Of a stretch of DNA of 42,945 nt, positions 31,207-39,212 are shown piece by piece (within the stretch, counting starts at the first letter, position 1; each line of letters opens with the position of its first letter). This DNA comes from an uncultured Clostridia bacterium (GTDB lineage Bacteria > Bacillota > Clostridia > Oscillospirales > CAG-272). A program made the translations under genes and the position numbers. The notes under the pieces were generated by a model that worked only from the letters and a program-made list of their open reading frames with translations, did no database searches and was not told the DNA's origin. The stretch is from assembly GCA_904502055.1 (NCBI GenBank), contig CAJGDZ010000001.1:1-42945 (forward strand). The letters are read 5' to 3'.

Positions 31207-32973
31207 CTATTTGATTCGTAGGCGGCGGATTTCGTCGGCGTTTGGCGTAACGTAAGCCGTCCAGTTGGTATGGTAAATGACAAAGCCGGGACGGGCGGCA
31301 GGAGGCTTTTTGATATTTTTGGCAAGCGAATAGTCTACCGCAATGTTCTGTCCGCCGTAGGCTTTGGAATGATACGCGGCAATCTCGGCCGCCTGCGTGA
31401 AATCGCGGTCGGTCGGCTCCTTACCCTCGCAAACCAGGACTACGTGCGAGCCGGCGGTGTTTTTGGCGTGGAACCAGTAGTCAAGCTTTGCGGCAAGACG
31501 AAACGTGATATACTCGTTCTGAAGGTTGTTTTTTCCGCAAAGAACGGTAAGGCCGTCATCGGTCTTGAATTTTGCCACGGTCGGTGTGGCGGATCTTCGT
31601 CCGCCGCACTCCTGCTTCATACGCGAAGCATAGCCGCTTCGATGGAGCTCGTCGCGGATTTCATTTAGGTCGCTCGGCGATTCGGCACGCTCCAGTGAGT
31701 CTGCTACCGAATTCAGATATTCGATCTCAACCAGATCCAGCTCGATCTGTTTGGTGAGTTCGGTTCGGGCGTTTTTGGATTTGTTGTATTTTTTGTAAAG
31801 GCGCTGCGCATTGGCAGAAGGCGAGAGGCGCTCATCCAGCTCGATTTGCATCATCTTTGGATTGCCCTCGTCGTCGTAGTTCTCGTAATCGGGCAAAAGA
31901 GCCTCCTTCATGCCACGCTTCAAGAGATAAATGTTGGCGGTGATGACGTCGCCCATTTTTTTGAATTCCTCGCCCTTCACGCAATCGGCAAGCTCCGCAC
32001 GTTGAAGCTCCAGCTTTTTGGTAACACGTGCAAGCGCGTTGGCAATCAGCTTTTGCACGTCCGAGGCACGCTGTCGCACACGCTGCTCGCGGTCACGGGT
32101 TTGGAAATACAGATCGAGAAGCTCGCCCGCACTGTCAAGATGCTTGTGTGTGAAATCGTCACCGTACTGCAAAAGATCGCAAAATGCGTATTCCACGGGG
32201 AGATCTCCCCGGCAGATCAACGTGGGTGAGAAGCGCCCGTTTTGAACGTTATCCATCGTTTCGGAGAACTCCTTATAGAGCGCGGAGGCGTTATAGCCGT
32301 CGCAGGGCGTGTCAGTCCTTCCGGTCGCCCGGTACGCGATCTCGCGCGCGATGGCGGCCGAGATGCCCGCAAAGGCCGAGAGAATAAACTTGTCGGCCGG
32401 CTTGCCATTTCCCTCGGTTTTGGCGATCTCCATAAAGGCCTCTCGTGTGATGCCAAGCGGTACATGCTTGTCCTGCTTGGGCGGAAGCTCATACCGCATT
32501 CCGGGCAGAACCTGCCTTAGACTGCTGGTGGTGAAATCCACGGTTTTGAGTGCGGACAGAATTTTTCCGTCGCCGTTTGTAAAGATCAGGTTGCTGTATT
32601 TTCCCATGATCTCGGCAACGAGAAACATCTGACACTCGTAGCCCATCTCGTCGCGTGTTTCAAAGCCGAGCGTTACCACACGCTCAAAGCCCTCCTGCAC
32701 GACCGAAACCAGCTTTGCCCCCTGCAAATGCTTGCGAAGAAGCACGCAAAACATCGGGGGATTCTGCGGATTTTCCTTTTGCTCGGCGGAAAACCCAATA
32801 CGGGGGTTGTTTGCGCCCGCATTGATCAGAAGGCGCTTGCCGCCGCTTTTGGAGCGGATCTGCAAAACGATCTCGTCACGCTCGGGTTGATATACCTTTT
32901 CCACGCGTGCGCCGAGCGACTCCTCACGAATTTCGTGAAGCGTGCACGCCAGCATACCTGCGTCAAATGCCAT
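31207..32973 (-). CDS. rqcH: Rqc2/RqcH, NFACT-family ribosome quality control protein
   Basis: The 588-residue product has the NFACT-N domain (1-190), a helix-hairpin-helix middle, a long coiled coil (about 270-440) and the NFACT-R domain with DYWFHAKNTAGSHVVL. RqcH binds stalled 50S-peptidyl-tRNA and adds alanine tails for degradation. In Bacillus RqcH the pair Asp97-Arg98 is needed for tailing; here the same positions read Glu97-Arg98. The start overlaps the end of the upstream HAD gene by 11 nt, so the two are coupled. Older annotation calls this family fibronectin-binding protein. Confidence 0.93.
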   Translation of the reverse strand: MAFDAGMLACTLHEIREESLGARVEKVYQPERDEIVLQIRSKSGGKRLLINAGANNPRIGFSAEQKENPQNPPMFCVLLRKHLQGAKLVSVVQEGFERVVTLGFETRDEMGYECQMFLVAEIMGKYSNLIFTNGDGKILSALKTVDFTTSSLRQVLPGMRYELPPKQDKHVPLGITREAFMEIAKTEGNGKPADKFILSAFAGISAAIAREIAYRATGRTDTPCDGYNASALYKEFSETMDNVQNGRFSPTLICRGDLPVEYAFCDLLQYGDDFTHKHLDSAGELLDLYFQTRDREQRVRQRASDVQKLIANALARVTKKLELQRAELADCVKGEEFKKMGDVITANIYLLKRGMKEALLPDYENYDDEGNPKMMQIELDERLSPSANAQRLYKKYNKSKNARTELTKQIELDLVEIEYLNSVADSLERAESPSDLNEIRDELHRSGYASRMKQECGGRRSATPTVAKFKTDDGLTVLCGKNNLQNEYITFRLAAKLDYWFHAKNTAGSHVVLVCEGKEPTDRDFTQAAEIAAYHSKAYGGQNIAVDYSLAKNIKKPPAARPGFVIYHTNWTAYVTPNADEIRRLRIK

Positions 32974-33799
32974 AATGAGTCTCCTTCAAAAGCGTGTCGA
33001 CCTCAGCCAGGGAGGGGAACACGTAGTCGGGCTTATCGGCCGCGGCCGCTGCCTCCACGTCTGCCCGTGTGGTTTCGCCCGTCAGAACCAGCACCGAGCA
33101 AACGCCGTGCTTTTTTCCGAGTGCAATGTCAGTATAAAGTCGGTCGCCGAAGATACACATCTCGTCCTTACTTATGCCAACCGCCTCCTCAATCATCTCC
33201 ACTGTTTCGCGGTAGGGCTTACCGAAATAGGTGGGGGTTTTCCCGGTCGATGCCGTGACAAAGGCGGCAATGGCGCCACTATCCGGGATAAATCCGTCCT
33301 CGGTGGGACAGTTGAAATCGGGGTGTGTGGAAAGATATTCCGCACCGCCTCGAACAAAGCGGCAGGCGGCGTTCAGCTTTTCGTAAGTCAGCGAGGTGTC
33401 AAAGCTGGTGACAACGATGTCACATTGCCCGGCGGACTCATCCACAAGCGGAATGCCCTTGCGGCGAAACTCCTCAACCAGCTCGTCCGTGCCGACAAGA
33501 TACACGCTTTTTCCTGCACGGTGACGCCTTAAAAATTCGATCGTGACGTCGCCCGAGGTCATGATCTCGTCCTTTTGCGGCTCAAAGCCGAGGCGCGTGA
33601 GCTTATGGAGGTAAAAATCGTCCGTGTGCGAGGCGTTGTTGGTAAAAAACAAGACCCTTCGACCGCTTGCACGAAGATTTTTCAAAAAGCGAACGGCAAA
33701 ATCAAACACGCGGTTTCCCAGATAAATGGTGCCGTCCATGTCGAAAATATAAAGCTTTTTTTCAAGAATGGGATGAATTTTTGTGGGATTCTTTTTCAT
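32963..33799 (-). CDS. HAD-IIA family phosphatase (NagD/PGP-like)
   Basis: A 278-residue HAD hydrolase with motif I DMDGTIYLGN, motif II FFTNNAS (TN pair), and motif III/IV in FGDRLYTDIALGKKHG; the C2A-type cap lies between. Members remove phosphate from nucleotides, glycolate or sugar phosphates; the substrate is not readable. The ATG at 33799 is preceded by AAAGGT. The longer minus-strand reading frame continues upstream across the pantothenate kinase gene, but is not coding there. It overlaps rqcH. Confidence 0.9.
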   Translation of the reverse strand: MKKNPTKIHPILEKKLYIFDMDGTIYLGNRVFDFAVRFLKNLRASGRRVLFFTNNASHTDDFYLHKLTRLGFEPQKDEIMTSGDVTIEFLRRHRAGKSVYLVGTDELVEEFRRKGIPLVDESAGQCDIVVTSFDTSLTYEKLNAACRFVRGGAEYLSTHPDFNCPTEDGFIPDSGAIAAFVTASTGKTPTYFGKPYRETVEMIEEAVGISKDEMCIFGDRLYTDIALGKKHGVCSVLVLTGETTRADVEAAAAADKPDYVFPSLAEVDTLLKETHYGI

Positions 33800-33823
33800 A
33801 ATTGACCTTTTTTTCGGATTTCC

Positions 33824-33852
33824 TTGATTTTTTGATGTTAAGATGTTATAAT
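33824..33852 (+). promoter_or_regulatory. Sigma-A promoter for pantothenate kinase
   Basis: TTGATT and TATAAT with a 17-nt spacer, within the 81-nt divergent gap to the HAD gene. Confidence 0.7.
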
Positions 33853-33880
33853 GATAAAAAATGTGTGCAAAGGAACGGAT

Positions 33881-34726
33881 ATGAAAACAGTAATCGGAAT
33901 TGACGTCGGCGGAACCACCACCAAGATCGTGGGCTTTCGCGGCGAGGAGGGCCGGGAGCCATCGCTCATAGAGCCCCTTTTTGTAAGAGCTACCGACCCC
34001 GTGACATCGGCCTACGGTGCCTTTGGTAAATTCACGCTGGAGAACAAATTGGAACTGGATAGCATCGAGCGCGTGATGATGACGGGCGCAGGCTCTTCCT
34101 TTATTGACAAGCCCATTTACTCGGTGAAGTGCGAGCGTGTGACCGAGTTTTCCTGCATCGGACACGGCGGACTTTATCTCTCCGAGCTGGGCGAGGCTAT
34201 GGTCGTCAGCATGGGAACGGGTACGGCAATGGTGTACGCCAAGCGCGAAAACGGAAGCGTCAAGACCCAGTACCTCGGCGGTACGGGAGTTGGCGGCGGT
34301 ACCTTGGTCGGTCTTACACGCCAGATCCTCGGCGTGGACAACATCGATCACATCGAGGGACTTTGTGAGGGTGGAAATCTTGACAACATTGACCTTCGCA
34401 TTAAGGACATTTCCAAGCAGCACCGCTACAGCGGCATGGATGAAAGCCTGACGGCGGCCAACTTCGGAAAGCTGAGTGACATCGCCAGCCAGAGCGACAT
34501 TGCACTCGGTATTGCCAATATGGTGTCCGAGACCATCGGTATGATCGCCATTTTTGCCGCGCGGAACTACGCGCTTCGCGATATCGTGCTTACGGGTAAC
34601 CTGACGGCGGTCAAGCCCATTCGTGAGCGTCTTCTCAGCATGAGCAAGAGCTTTGACGTCAACTTTATCATCCCCGAAAAGGCACAGTTTGCCACGGTGA
34701 TCGGGGCGGCTTTGCAAAGCCTGTAA
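33881..34726 (+). CDS. coaW: Type II pantothenate kinase (CoaW-like)
   Basis: Catalyses ATP-dependent phosphorylation of pantothenate, the first step of coenzyme A synthesis. The 281 residues have the ASKHA-fold phosphate loop GIDVGGTTTK at the N terminus, SMGTGTAMVYA and GGTGVGGGTLVGL, which fit type II enzymes (usually insensitive to CoA feedback). The ATG at 33881 is preceded by AAAGGA; a start ten codons upstream overlaps the -10 region and was discarded. The stop lies 6 nt from the convergent rsmA stop. Confidence 0.9.
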   Translation: MKTVIGIDVGGTTTKIVGFRGEEGREPSLIEPLFVRATDPVTSAYGAFGKFTLENKLELDSIERVMMTGAGSSFIDKPIYSVKCERVTEFSCIGHGGLYLSELGEAMVVSMGTGTAMVYAKRENGSVKTQYLGGTGVGGGTLVGLTRQILGVDNIDHIEGLCEGGNLDNIDLRIKDISKQHRYSGMDESLTAANFGKLSDIASQSDIALGIANMVSETIGMIAIFAARNYALRDIVLTGNLTAVKPIRERLLSMSKSFDVNFIIPEKAQFATVIGAALQSL

Positions 34727-34732
34727 ATAGAA

Positions 34733-35605
34733 TCAAGCGTGATTCGCGGCGATAGCCTTTGTGATCTTGTCGGAAAGCGCGACAAAGGTTTCGGTGTCCA
34801 GCTTTTCGCCGCGAATATCTGCAGATAGGCCGCATTCCACGATAAGCGAGGTAAGCGTTTCCTTGGAAAGCTCGGAAAAGCCGGAAGCAAGAGCGTTGGG
34901 AAGCGTCTTGCGGCGTTGTTCAAACGCTGCTTTGACGGTGCGGAAAAAGATGTCTTCGTTTTTGGGCTTGTAAGGCTTATCCTTATAGAGCTTAATGCGG
35001 ACCACCGAGGAATTGACCTTGGGGGGCGGCATAAAGTTGCCTGCGCTGACAGTAAACAGCTTTTCTGCCGTTCCGTAGTAGGACAGAACGGTGGTGATGG
35101 CACCGCAATCGCGGCTGCCGGCCTTGGCACAAAGACGGTCGGCCACCTCGGACTGGATCATAATGGTGATGTAGTCGAAGGGAAGTCCCGACTCCAGAAG
35201 CTTCATCAGAATCGGCGTGGTTATATAATAAGGAAGATTGGCGCACACCGAGATGCCGCCCTCAAAATAGGGGGAAAGGATCTCGCGAAGGTCCGCCTTC
35301 ATAGCGTCCTCGTTGATGACGCGGACGTTTTTAAAGTCCTCCAGGGTATAGGCAAGAACGGGAATGAGGCTTTTGTCGATCTCAAGGGCAATGACGTTTT
35401 CGTAACGTGCCGCAAGCTCAGCCGTCAGCGTGCCGATGCCGGGGCCGATCTCGAGAACGGTTCCCGAGCGACCGTCGCAGCAGCTGTCGGCAATGTCCTC
35501 CACGACCATACGGTTGGTCAGAAAGTTCTGTCCGAACTCTTTGCGGAATTTAAGGCCGTAGACCGCCATGATCTGTTTTATGGTTTTGATATCACAAAGA
35601 TTCAT
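34733..35605 (-). CDS. rsmA: 16S rRNA dimethyladenosine transferase RsmA (KsgA)
   Basis: Dimethylates the two adjacent adenines in helix 45 of 16S rRNA. The 290 residues start MNLCDIKTIKQIMAVYGLKF and include KEFGQNFL, the SAM-binding VLEIGPGIGTLT, catalytic NLPYYITTPI and the C-terminal RRKTLPNAL. The start is preceded by GGGAGAA. An in-frame extension to 35842 runs antisense through tRNA-Thr and is spurious. The gene ends against coaW with a 6-nt gap and a small hairpin (GAATCA/TGATTC at 34730-34745). Confidence 0.95.
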   Translation of the reverse strand: MNLCDIKTIKQIMAVYGLKFRKEFGQNFLTNRMVVEDIADSCCDGRSGTVLEIGPGIGTLTAELAARYENVIALEIDKSLIPVLAYTLEDFKNVRVINEDAMKADLREILSPYFEGGISVCANLPYYITTPILMKLLESGLPFDYITIMIQSEVADRLCAKAGSRDCGAITTVLSYYGTAEKLFTVSAGNFMPPPKVNSSVVRIKLYKDKPYKPKNEDIFFRTVKAAFEQRRKTLPNALASGFSELSKETLTSLIVECGLSADIRGEKLDTETFVALSDKITKAIAANHA

Positions 35606-35638
35606 CGATATTTCTCCCAAAAGCGTGTACTTTTTCTT

Positions 35639-35667
35639 ATTGTACCATAGCCGACTCAAAAAATCAA
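35639..35667 (-). promoter_or_regulatory. Sigma-A promoter for rsmA
   Basis: Minus-strand TTGATT and TACAAT with a 17-nt spacer, about 34 nt before the start. Confidence 0.65.
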
Positions 35668-35718
35668 TCCCGACGGGCGCGGAATTGAAAAAAATCTTGC
35701 ATATTTTTGAAAATACTC

Positions 35719-35747
35719 TTGACAAACTGAGGAAAAAAAGGTATAAT
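35719..35747 (+). promoter_or_regulatory. Sigma-A promoter for tRNA-Thr(CGT)
   Basis: Consensus TTGACA and TATAAT with a 17-nt spacer, 14 nt before the tRNA. Confidence 0.9.
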
Positions 35748-35761
35748 ACTAAGGCATTGTT

Positions 35762-35837
35762 GCTGGTGTAGCACAGTCGGTAGTGCAGCTGATTCGTAAT
35801 CAGCAGGTCGAAGGTTCGAGTCCTTTCACCAGCTCCA
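35762..35837 (+). tRNA. tRNA-Thr (anticodon CGT)
   Basis: 76 nt including CCA. Acceptor stem GCTGGTG/CACCAGC, D stem GCAC/GTGC, anticodon loop TTCGTAA, T arm GAAGG-TTCGAGT-CCTTT. It stands alone with its own promoter and terminator and is a different isoacceptor from the tRNA-Thr(GGT) at 19503. Confidence 0.95.
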
Positions 35838-35840
35838 AAC

Positions 35841-35872
35841 AAAATCCGCTTTCGTAAGAAAGCGGATTTTTT
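35841..35872. terminator. Bidirectional terminator after tRNA-Thr(CGT)
   Basis: AAAATCCGCTTTC/GAAAGCGGATTTT with a 4-nt loop and flanking A/T runs; shared with the convergent dehydrogenase gene. Confidence 0.9.
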
Positions 35873-35875
35873 GTT

Positions 35876-36820
35876 TTAGTTCACCTTGTTGATGGGCGTT
35901 CCGTTTGCAAATGCCGCGAGATTTTTGGCCACGAGGTCAATCAGGCGCACACGCGTTTCGTACGCTGCCCAGGCGATGTGAGGTGTGATGATACAGTTCT
36001 TGGCGCCGAAGAGGGGACAGGTCTCCGACATCGGCTCCTCGGTCAGCACGTCGAGTGCCGCACCGGCGATCTTTTCGTTTTCAAGCGCTTCGGCAAGTGC
36101 CACCTCGTCCACAATGCCTCCGCGCGCGGTGTTAATGAGAAAAGCCGTCGGCTTCATCATAGCAAGCGTTTCGGCGTTTACCGCCAGAGCACTGTCCGCG
36201 TTCAGGGGACAATGGAAGGAAAGAAAATCGCTTTCCTTAAAGACAGTCTCCTTATCCACCTCCGCAATGCCGTCGATGTTTTTAGGGGTACGCGAGTAGG
36301 CAATCACCTTCATCCCGAAGGCAAGCGCAACCTTTGCCACAGCCTGACCGATCGTGCCCAGACCGTAGATGCCGAGCGTTTTGCCTTTGATCTCGGTGAT
36401 GGGGGCAAAAAAGTAAGAGAATTGCTTGGAGCGCTTCCAGTCACCTGCCGCTACCGAGCGCGCATAGGCCGAGGCGTTGCCCGCCAGCTCCAGAAGCAGG
36501 GAAACGGTGAGTTGTGCAACAGAGTCGGTCGAATAGCCGGGCACGTTGCATACCGCAATGCCGTTTTCGGTTGCGGCCTCGATATCGATGTTGTTGTAGC
36601 CCGTGGCAAATACGCCGATGAATTTGAGCGTGGAGCTCTCGATGATCTCGCGGTCGATTTTGGCTTTGTTGCAGACCACCGCGTCGGCGCCGTTCAGCAC
36701 CTTTTTGATTTCTTCCTTCGTAAGCAGGTCGTAATATTCCACCTCGCCAAACCGCTCAAGCGGCGAGAGATCGACGTCTCCCTTGGTGACGGTGCATTTG
36801 TCAAGAATGATAAGCTTCAT
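35876..36820 (-). CDS. D-2-hydroxyacid dehydrogenase, glycerate dehydrogenase-like
   Basis: An NAD(P)-dependent oxidoreductase of 314 residues. The Rossmann motif GLGTIGQAVAKVALAFG, catalytic Arg in NTARGGIVDE, a Glu in the ALDVLTEEP region and catalytic His in TPHIAWAAYETR are present. TPHIAWAA with Trp after the His is typical of hydroxypyruvate/glycerate dehydrogenases (HprA-like), but D-lactate or another 2-hydroxyacid is possible. The start MKLIILDK is preceded by AAGGG; 23 further in-frame codons upstream overlap the promoter and were rejected. Monocistronic. Confidence 0.9.
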   Translation of the reverse strand: MKLIILDKCTVTKGDVDLSPLERFGEVEYYDLLTKEEIKKVLNGADAVVCNKAKIDREIIESSTLKFIGVFATGYNNIDIEAATENGIAVCNVPGYSTDSVAQLTVSLLLELAGNASAYARSVAAGDWKRSKQFSYFFAPITEIKGKTLGIYGLGTIGQAVAKVALAFGMKVIAYSRTPKNIDGIAEVDKETVFKESDFLSFHCPLNADSALAVNAETLAMMKPTAFLINTARGGIVDEVALAEALENEKIAGAALDVLTEEPMSETCPLFGAKNCIITPHIAWAAYETRVRLIDLVAKNLAAFANGTPINKVN

Positions 36821-36845
36821 ACATACCCTTTTCGTTTTTTCTTTC

Positions 36846-36874
36846 ATTTTATCATAACCCCCACCGTCTGTCAA
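36846..36874 (-). promoter_or_regulatory. Sigma-A promoter for the dehydrogenase gene
   Basis: Minus-strand TTGACA and TAAAAT with a 17-nt spacer, 25 nt before the start. Confidence 0.78.
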
Positions 36875-36900
36875 CCGCTTTGCCGACACTTTGCCTACGA

Positions 36901-36918
36901 TTGCCTCGGAAGAGGCAA
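36901..36918. repeat. Short perfect hairpin in the divergent gap before mraZ
   Basis: TTGCCTC and GAGGCAA around GGAA, followed on the plus strand by ATTTTTG. It is terminator-like, but no plus-strand gene precedes it closely. It lies just upstream of the minus-strand promoter and could be a regulator site. The rest of the 354-base gap (36821-37174) holds two promoters, an A/T-rich stretch near 36960-37045 and the MraZ repeats. Confidence 0.4.
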
Positions 36919-37048
36919 ATTTTTGCGCCTCAACACTTCCAATAAATGCCAGAAAAGTAAAAGAAAGTAAAAATAATAAGTATATGGCGAAATTTCACCT
37001 GTCAGAAGAAAAAAATTGAAAAAAAAATAACTTTTTTTAAAAATCCTA

Positions 37049-37077
37049 TTGCATTTTTTGTGACCTTCGTGTATAAT
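37049..37077 (+). promoter_or_regulatory. Sigma-A promoter of the dcw (mra) cluster
   Basis: TTGCAT and TATAAT with a 17-nt spacer, directly before the MraZ repeats. Confidence 0.8.
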
Positions 37078-37087
37078 AAATACACCG

Positions 37088-37127
37088 AAGTGGCTAAAAG
37101 TGGTGCAAAATGTTTCAAAGTGGTGTA
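37088..37127 (+). promoter_or_regulatory. MraZ operator: four 10-bp AAGTGG repeats
   Basis: AAGTGG begins at 37088, 37098 and 37118, and a degenerate copy AAATGT at 37108, so four units sit at exactly 10-bp spacing from just after the -10 box. MraZ proteins are known to bind tandem GTGG-type repeats in their own promoter. One helical turn per repeat places all sites on the same DNA face. Confidence 0.85.
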
Positions 37128-37174
37128 AAAAACGGCCAGAAATCGGAAAAATCTACAGAAAGGAGCCGCTCAAG

Positions 37175-37597
37175 ATGCTTTTCGGCGAGTTCAATCATTC
37201 CATTGACGCGAAAAACCGAATGTTTATCCCCGCAAAATACAGGGAAGAGCTTGGCGCGGCTTTTGTGATTTTCCGAAGCATTCGCGGAAACTACATCAAG
37301 GTGATGTCGATGAACGAATGGGAAAATTTTGTGGCACCCATTAAGGAGCTTCCGAGAAAGACCTCGGAGGAGACGCTCCGCTTTCTTAACCGTAACGCGG
37401 CGCAGGTTTCCCCCGATGCTCAGGGCAGAATTCTGATTCCCCAGGGCCTCATTGAGCACGCGCAGATCGTAAAGAACGCGGTGGTCGTCGGCTGTGGCGA
37501 TTACGCGGAGATCTGGGCAGAGGAGCTTTACAGCACCTCGGTTGAGGCTGAGGATCAGGAGGCCATTCGCAACGCACTTGAGGAGTGCGGTCTGTAA
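37175..37597 (+). CDS. mraZ: Transcriptional regulator MraZ
   Basis: The 140-residue product contains two AbrB-type swapped-hairpin units, each with the DxKxR-like motif: SIDAKNRMFIPAKYRE near the N terminus and SPDAQGRILIPQGLIEHA in the middle. MraZ forms a ring oligomer that binds the repeats at its own promoter and controls the dcw cluster. The ATG at 37175 is preceded by AAAGGAG; a longer in-frame start at 37100 lies within the operator and was rejected. rsmH follows after 3 nt. Confidence 0.95.
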   Translation: MLFGEFNHSIDAKNRMFIPAKYREELGAAFVIFRSIRGNYIKVMSMNEWENFVAPIKELPRKTSEETLRFLNRNAAQVSPDAQGRILIPQGLIEHAQIVKNAVVVGCGDYAEIWAEELYSTSVEAEDQEAIRNALEECGL

Positions 37598-37600
37598 GCC

Positions 37601-38545
37601 ATGGCAGAGGGCATTTCGTTTTCGCATTATTCGGTGATGCTGAAGGAGTGCATCGAATCGCTTTGCATAAAGCCGGACGGTATCTATGTGGACGGAACGG
37701 CAGGCGGCGGCGGACATTCCTTTGAGATCGCAAAGCATCTCACCACGGGACGCCTTATCGCCATCGATCAGGATGCCGATGCGATTGCGGCGGCAGGCGA
37801 GCGGCTGAGCGTTTACGGCGACAGAGTTACGCTGGTAAGAGATAATTTTTCCAATCTTGCCAACGTTTGTAAGAATTTAGAAATTGAGAAAATTGACGGA
37901 CTTCTTCTGGATCTCGGCGTATCCTCCTACCAACTGGATACGGCGGAGCGAGGATTTTCGTATATGGCGGATGCACCGCTGGACATGCGGATGGACAAGC
38001 GCAGTGAGCTTGACGCGTGGAAGGTGGTCAATACGTATTCCGAGGCGGAGTTAAAACGGATTCTTTACGAGTACGGTGAGGAGCGATTCAGTGGGCGCAT
38101 TGCCCGCGTGATCGTCGAAACGCGTACAAAGCATTCCATAGATACGACGGGCGAACTTGTTCACGTTATCGTAAGTGCGATTCCCGCGGGCGCGCGAGAA
38201 GGTGGGTCGCATCCCGCGAAAAGAAGTTTTCAGGCGATTCGCATCGAGGTGAACAAGGAGCTGAGTGTTATAGCTCCCGCCATTGATTCTGCAGTAAAGC
38301 TGCTGAATCAGGGCGGGAGACTCGCCATCCTCACATTCCATTCGCTGGAGGATAGGCTGGTCAAGCAGACCTTTGCCGCGGCGGCAAAGGGGTGCACGTG
38401 TCCGCGGAATTTCCCAGTGTGCGTGTGCGGAAATAAGCCGAAGCTTAAGATCATAACCAATAAGCCGCTTCTTCCGAGCGAGGAGGAGCTGGCGCAGAAT
38501 TCGAGATCGCACAGTGCCAAGCTGAGGGTCGCGGAGAAAGTATAA
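37601..38545 (+). CDS. rsmH: 16S rRNA (cytosine(1402)-N(4))-methyltransferase RsmH (MraW)
   Basis: A 314-residue SAM-dependent methyltransferase acting on C1402 of 16S rRNA. The opening HYSVMLKECIESL, SAM motif VDGTAGGGGHS, LLLDLGVSSYQLD, APLDMRMD and SFQAIRIEVNKEL are diagnostic, and a Cys-rich stretch (GCTCPRNFPVCVCGNKPK) near the C terminus is usual. Second gene of the dcw cluster. Confidence 0.97.
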   Translation: MAEGISFSHYSVMLKECIESLCIKPDGIYVDGTAGGGGHSFEIAKHLTTGRLIAIDQDADAIAAAGERLSVYGDRVTLVRDNFSNLANVCKNLEIEKIDGLLLDLGVSSYQLDTAERGFSYMADAPLDMRMDKRSELDAWKVVNTYSEAELKRILYEYGEERFSGRIARVIVETRTKHSIDTTGELVHVIVSAIPAGAREGGSHPAKRSFQAIRIEVNKELSVIAPAIDSAVKLLNQGGRLAILTFHSLEDRLVKQTFAAAAKGCTCPRNFPVCVCGNKPKLKIITNKPLLPSEEELAQNSRSHSAKLRVAEKV

Positions 38546-38567
38546 AACGTTAAAAGGAGGCACCGAT

Positions 38568-39212
38568 ATGTTAAAGGAAAATCGTCCGAATATTGTGGTT
38601 GATGACAACTATAGAATGTTCGTGAAAGCTATGCAGCGCAGATACGAAGAGCGCGGTGCCTTTGTGTATACCGATAACGAAGCCATTGAGCAGGAGCGCA
38701 AGGATGCCCGTGCAAGAGCGATGGCTCCGGATGCCTACCGCATCTCCTCGGTTGCCGGTGACGCCGTGCAGGAATATCGCAGCGGCGAGAAGTTTATGAC
38801 GACCGATGATTATCTGCAGTATTTCAGCAAGTGTCACGACACCTTTGATGCCGTGAATTACTATACACTTCACAAAAAGCAGGAAAGCGATGGCGTGGAG
38901 GAGAAGATCCTTGTCAACCGCAAAATGGTTGAGAGAGTCCGTGCTCCGAAGCGCGCACCTGCGCGCCGACCCGAGGTAAGGAAGGAAAGCTTTACCGAGC
39001 GTCTTTCCGAGTTCCTTTCCGAGATGAGCGCGGCAAGAAGGCGCGCCATGACCGGTATGGTGGCGGCCGCTCTTTCTCTTGTGTTTGTGATCGGCGGTGT
39101 TTCGGCCTTCGGAAATCCCGAGCCCGAAGCAAAGTATGCATCCCGTGAGGCAGAGCCTTCGGTAATCGACGTGGTAGAAGCACAGGAAAACGAGAATTTG
39201 CTCAAGGGTTAA
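38568..39212 (+). CDS. Single-pass membrane protein in the ftsL position, not recognisable as FtsL
   Basis: A 214-residue protein between rsmH and the class B PBP, where ftsL normally sits. The first 160 residues are polar and charged (MLKENRPNIVVDDNYRMFVK; an RAPKRAPARRPEVRKE basic tract at about 125-140), one membrane segment spans 162-182, and only about 32 acidic residues lie outside. Typical FtsL has a short cytoplasmic end and a long extracellular leucine-zipper coil, which is missing here. It may be a highly diverged FtsL or another divisome protein. AAGGAGG precedes the start. Confidence 0.7.
   Translation: MLKENRPNIVVDDNYRMFVKAMQRRYEERGAFVYTDNEAIEQERKDARARAMAPDAYRISSVAGDAVQEYRSGEKFMTTDDYLQYFSKCHDTFDAVNYYTLHKKQESDGVEEKILVNRKMVERVRAPKRAPARRPEVRKESFTERLSEFLSEMSAARRRAMTGMVAAALSLVFVIGGVSAFGNPEPEAKYASREAEPSVIDVVEAQENENLLKG

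Noticed and set aside
33800..34717. Upstream extension of the HAD-IIA frame to 584 codons
   Set aside because: It runs antisense through coaW; the HAD domain starts right after a ribosome site at 33799.
35606..35842. N-terminal extension of rsmA starting MFGAGERTRTFDLL
   Set aside because: It is the antisense translation of the tRNA-Thr gene plus the rsmA promoter; such peptides are a known annotation artefact.
37088..37127. Tandem repeats as a CRISPR-like or satellite array
   Set aside because: Units are 10 bp with no spacers and match a known MraZ operator type; no CRISPR array was seen anywhere in the window.
37100..37174. Longer MraZ start within the operator
   Set aside because: The ATG lies within the AAGTGG repeats without a ribosome site; the conserved MraZ start MLFGEF is at 37175.
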